From MGIIb-O3 sp046710875 (GTDB taxonomy: Archaea; Thermoplasmatota; Poseidoniia; Poseidoniales; Thalassarchaeaceae): a stretch of DNA of 64,000 nt. The notes under the pieces were generated by a model. It ran no database searches, was not told the DNA's origin, and was given only the letters and a program-made list of their open reading frames with translations. The position numbers were made by a program, and so were the translations under genes. Location of the stretch: NCBI GenBank assembly GCA_046710875.1, contig JBKEHQ010000001.1:1-64000 (forward strand), in the 5' to 3' direction. Positions 61,829 to 64,000 of this stretch are shown here, piece by piece; the stretch's first letter is position 1, and each line of letters begins with the position of its first letter.

Positions 61829-63133
61829 TTAATTGTCTTCTTTACATACTATATATAGGGGGTGACTAGATTGCCCTCTATCTAAGTGAATATCTATCAT
61901 AAATGCTTTAGAACCTTCTTTACCCTTCAATTCAAAATCTAATTTTCGTTGGACTTTAGGGTGCATTTCTGGATCCATATTACATCTTAGAGTCACTTTA
62001 TTTATTTCATATCGTAATGCCGCGGCAGCAACTTGGTCTACGGTCCGCAGCTCTGGGGCCGTCAATCTATGTTGTACTACTTTTCCACTACAAACAACAA
62101 ACTCATCACTACTTTCATGTTCAAGTAATGGCTCTGTATGTATTAATAGGGGTCTTCTGCCCTTTAATCTCAACCATGAATGCCCACATCCAGGAGGTAT
62201 AACATTTTTTAGCCAAGATTCTTGTAATCCACTTTCTATCAAGGATGAATCAATTATGGATATCCAAGATCCAAATGGCGGGGGCTTACTTAATCCTATA
62301 AGTTCGGATTTTTTTGGTAATCCTTCAATTTTAGCCATTATATTCTTTCTACCTACTCGGATGCACCTATGGCTCGATTTAGAAGAAATCGACCCAACCC
62401 ATACTGACAATCTATCAACTCTCCCTCCTCCTTGGCTCAACCATTCCCAAGTCAATGGTGCGCCAGGAAATACTGTTTCTAAAATTGAATCTACCATATT
62501 TCTTTGTTGGCTATCTAATCTTGGAGATAGATCCAATAAAACAGCAGGACCTCTGGGCCCAACTTGAAGAAATTTACTCCAAGATGAAAGAAGATTTTTT
62601 AGAGATGGTTGCATTTCATCTATATGGTGATTCTGTGCATCTCGTGGCCTAGCTGGGTCCAGATGTAACATAGCTATGGGTGGATGAGCTCTAGTTCCAG
62701 CATTTCGTAAACTCTTCCAAAATGCATCCATTGCCTCCTCAGACTTTGTTCCATCGCCAATAAGAACTCTGTCCATAGTTCGTTGTAGATCATCCTTGTC
62801 TGCATTAATGTACATATTGGCTGCACATAATTTTGCAATCTCCTTATCAATTTCGATTCCCAATGCAGGACGTTTTAATCCCATTGAAAATGCTATCAAT
62901 TGTACTCCTGAACCAGCAGCAGCATCTAATATGACGCCGGCTGGTAAATTCTTGATATCAATTTGACCAGCCCGTATAGATGCAATTGACCATGGTGTTG
63001 ATAATTTTTGCATATCTTCAGTCATAAAAAATAGTGGGTCACCCTTTCTTTTTGCTTTCGAATTAGTAACTTCTTCTGCAGCGTCGGCAATATTTTTTGA
63101 GGGTATTAAATCTATGTGTGTAATGGAGGACAC
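61829..63133 (-). CDS. SAM-dependent methyltransferase with THUMP-like C-terminal domain
   Basis: 434 residues from GTG 63133, with an in-frame stop two codons upstream, so the start is nearly fixed. The Rossmann SAM domain has GVILDAAAGSGVQLIAFSMG (motif I, about 66-85) and ALGIEIDKEIAKLCAANM. The unusual catalytic-site motif is LHLDPARPRDA (about 155-165), and LLDLSPRLD follows. The C-terminal part (about 320-434) resembles the THUMP-like domain seen in the bacterial methyltransferases that share the DPARP motif. It probably methylates RNA; the target is unknown. It lies upstream of rps13 with a 104-base gap. Confidence 0.8.
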   Translation of the reverse strand: MSSITHIDLIPSKNIADAAEEVTNSKAKRKGDPLFFMTEDMQKLSTPWSIASIRAGQIDIKNLPAGVILDAAAGSGVQLIAFSMGLKRPALGIEIDKEIAKLCAANMYINADKDDLQRTMDRVLIGDGTKSEEAMDAFWKSLRNAGTRAHPPIAMLHLDPARPRDAQNHHIDEMQPSLKNLLSSWSKFLQVGPRGPAVLLDLSPRLDSQQRNMVDSILETVFPGAPLTWEWLSQGGGRVDRLSVWVGSISSKSSHRCIRVGRKNIMAKIEGLPKKSELIGLSKPPPFGSWISIIDSSLIESGLQESWLKNVIPPGCGHSWLRLKGRRPLLIHTEPLLEHESSDEFVVCSGKVVQHRLTAPELRTVDQVAAAALRYEINKVTLRCNMDPEMHPKVQRKLDFELKGKEGSKAFMIDIHLDRGQSSHPLYIVCKEDN

Positions 63134-63180
63134 AAGTCATTCGGAGGTAGCCATCAGTCAAGTCACTTTCGTGAATATCT

Positions 63181-64000
63181 TTAAGAAATCGGAGCCCTAT
63201 CTAACTTTAATTCAAATCGTAGCCAAACTTCCTTTAATTCATGATCATCACTTTGTCCGTACGCAATCGGTGGAGGCAATAATGTTGTATGAGTTGTTCC
63301 AGTATCGAGTCCAGGCATCAATGCTCCGCGATCATTATTGATATCCAAACCAATAAGTGACCAACCGAATCCATATATTGAGCCAAAAGAATCTCCAGAA
63401 TTTTCAGCCCATGTTCCTGAATCTAACTCTTCTCCACTGTCTGCATTCCATACTGTATATTGAACTTCAACTTTATCTTCACTTTCAATATGTAAATCTC
63501 TTTGCTCTGTTCCTGTAAATATGTGAATATCGAGCTTTACTTCTGAAGAAGGAGTTGATACATGTTTTGCAATAATACTAACCTTTTCTTCTGAAACTTC
63601 CTCTAGTAATTGAATCTCTATAATTTGCGTACTCTTACCTTCTAAACCATTCAAAATTAAACTGGTTTCGCCAGTAGCAGAAAATATTACATTTTCCACA
63701 TCAACAGTTAATATCAAGTCTAAACTATTATTTCCTATGTTGTACACTGCAATACTTGCCCTGTCTCCTTCACCTTGGTGCTCCCAATCACATCTCAACT
63801 CACCAGGATATAGGAAGAAATCATCTTGATCAGCCAAATTATCCGGCCATTCCCAATTACCTTCTCTAGACGTACAAGTATCAAATAATAAATCCAATTC
63901 CCAGAGCCATCTTCCGTCAGAATTTAGTATTTGAGAATTAGTTGATTCAAAAGGATCTAGATTATCTATAAAGTATTTTGCTGAAATCCCAACCCACGCT
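63181..64000 (-). CDS. Extracytoplasmic FKBP-like protein, N-terminus beyond window end
   Basis: The frame stays open from its stop at 63181 to the window end, giving at least 273 residues, and its start lies outside. The visible N-terminal part is Trp- and Asp-rich (WLWELDLLFDTCTSREGNWE). The middle is a beta-domain with IAVYNIGNNSLDLILTV, like the surface-protein repeats at 16-21 kb. The last ~95 residues look like an FKBP-type prolyl isomerase: VEVQYTVWNADSGEELDSGT, then MPGLDTGTTHTTLLPPPIAYG and the final WLRFELKLD strand. The usual buried-site residues are only partly conserved, so activity is uncertain. It is probably exported and membrane-bound. Confidence 0.65.
   Translation of the reverse strand, partial: AWVGISAKYFIDNLDPFESTNSQILNSDGRWLWELDLLFDTCTSREGNWEWPDNLADQDDFFLYPGELRCDWEHQGEGDRASIAVYNIGNNSLDLILTVDVENVIFSATGETSLILNGLEGKSTQIIEIQLLEEVSEEKVSIIAKHVSTPSSEVKLDIHIFTGTEQRDLHIESEDKVEVQYTVWNADSGEELDSGTWAENSGDSFGSIYGFGWSLIGLDINNDRGALMPGLDTGTTHTTLLPPPIAYGQSDDHELKEVWLRFELKLDRAPIS

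Noticed and set aside
1..64000. CRISPR arrays, transposons, integrases, phage genes, tRNA genes
   Set aside because: I saw no regularly spaced repeats, transposase-like proteins or convincing T-loop sequences with acceptor stems.

Overview
The window is a gene-dense, low-GC (roughly one third G+C by eye) stretch of archaeal chromosome. Archaeal hallmarks are intact: DNA polymerase D large subunit, primase large subunit, RNA polymerase subunit D in the S13-S4-S11-RpoD order, KEOPS Pcc1, pantoate kinase plus phosphopantothenate synthetase, MptE, DUF373, and a complete archaellum locus. Several bacterial-looking genes sit among them: leucyl-tRNA synthetase, homodimeric pyruvate dehydrogenase E1, class II fumarase, RlmH, BolA with a CGFS glutaredoxin. 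This mix best fits a planktonic marine euryarchaeon, most likely Marine Group II (Poseidoniales), with Marine Group III as an alternative. That placement is an inference from gene content; no rRNA gene is present. I found no tRNA, rRNA, CRISPR array, transposon or integration site.

Layout. 1-9.1 kb: a large uncharacterised protein cut by the window start, then a DHH phosphoesterase, Nudix hydrolase, cobalamin adenosyltransferase, small membrane proteins, RlmH, and an operon of NadC, phosphopantothenate synthetase and nearby Pcc1. 9.1-16.1 kb: ABC-F ATPase, DUF373 protein, PriL divergent from MptE, and a secreted/anchored protein with two DUF2135-like domains. 16.2-30.8 kb: one long rightward block of cell-surface and motility genes. 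It holds a 1642-residue surface protein, a coiled-coil partner, two archaellins, a FlaC/D/E-position protein, FlaF, FlaG, FlaH, FlaI, FlaJ and the prearchaellin peptidase. 30.8-38.1 kb: PolD large subunit (leftward), then PyrE, a CsaA-like protein, cyclophilin and a fumarase carrying an N-terminal ribbon-helix-helix domain.

38.1-38.85 kb is the largest gene-free gap. It holds many compact hairpins, three of which have GNRA tetraloops only when read on the minus strand. There is a plausible BRE/TATA element upstream and a long-range closing stem. I interpret it as a large structured non-coding RNA of about 600 nt, and it is the strongest candidate here for something undescribed.

38.8-50.1 kb: beta-propeller, M32 carboxypeptidase, STAND ATPase, thioredoxin, ribulose-phosphate epimerase, BolA-Grx4, DMT transporter, methionine aminopeptidase and Sua5/YrdC, RDD membrane protein, zinc-ribbon/EF-hand protein and GNAT. 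50.2-59.2 kb: AceE, LETM1-like protein, MBL hydrolase, LeuRS, a CDIN1/C15orf41-like nuclease and pantoate kinase. 59.3-64 kb: RpoD, S11, S4, S13, a THUMP-like methyltransferase, and an FKBP-like extracytoplasmic protein cut by the window end.

Functionally, the window combines core information processing, CoA/NAD/pterin/cobalamin cofactor steps, tRNA t6A synthesis (Pcc1 and Sua5/YrdC at separate places) and a self-contained motility module. Most start sites are preceded by recognisable Shine-Dalgarno sequences, and TTG/GTG starts are common.
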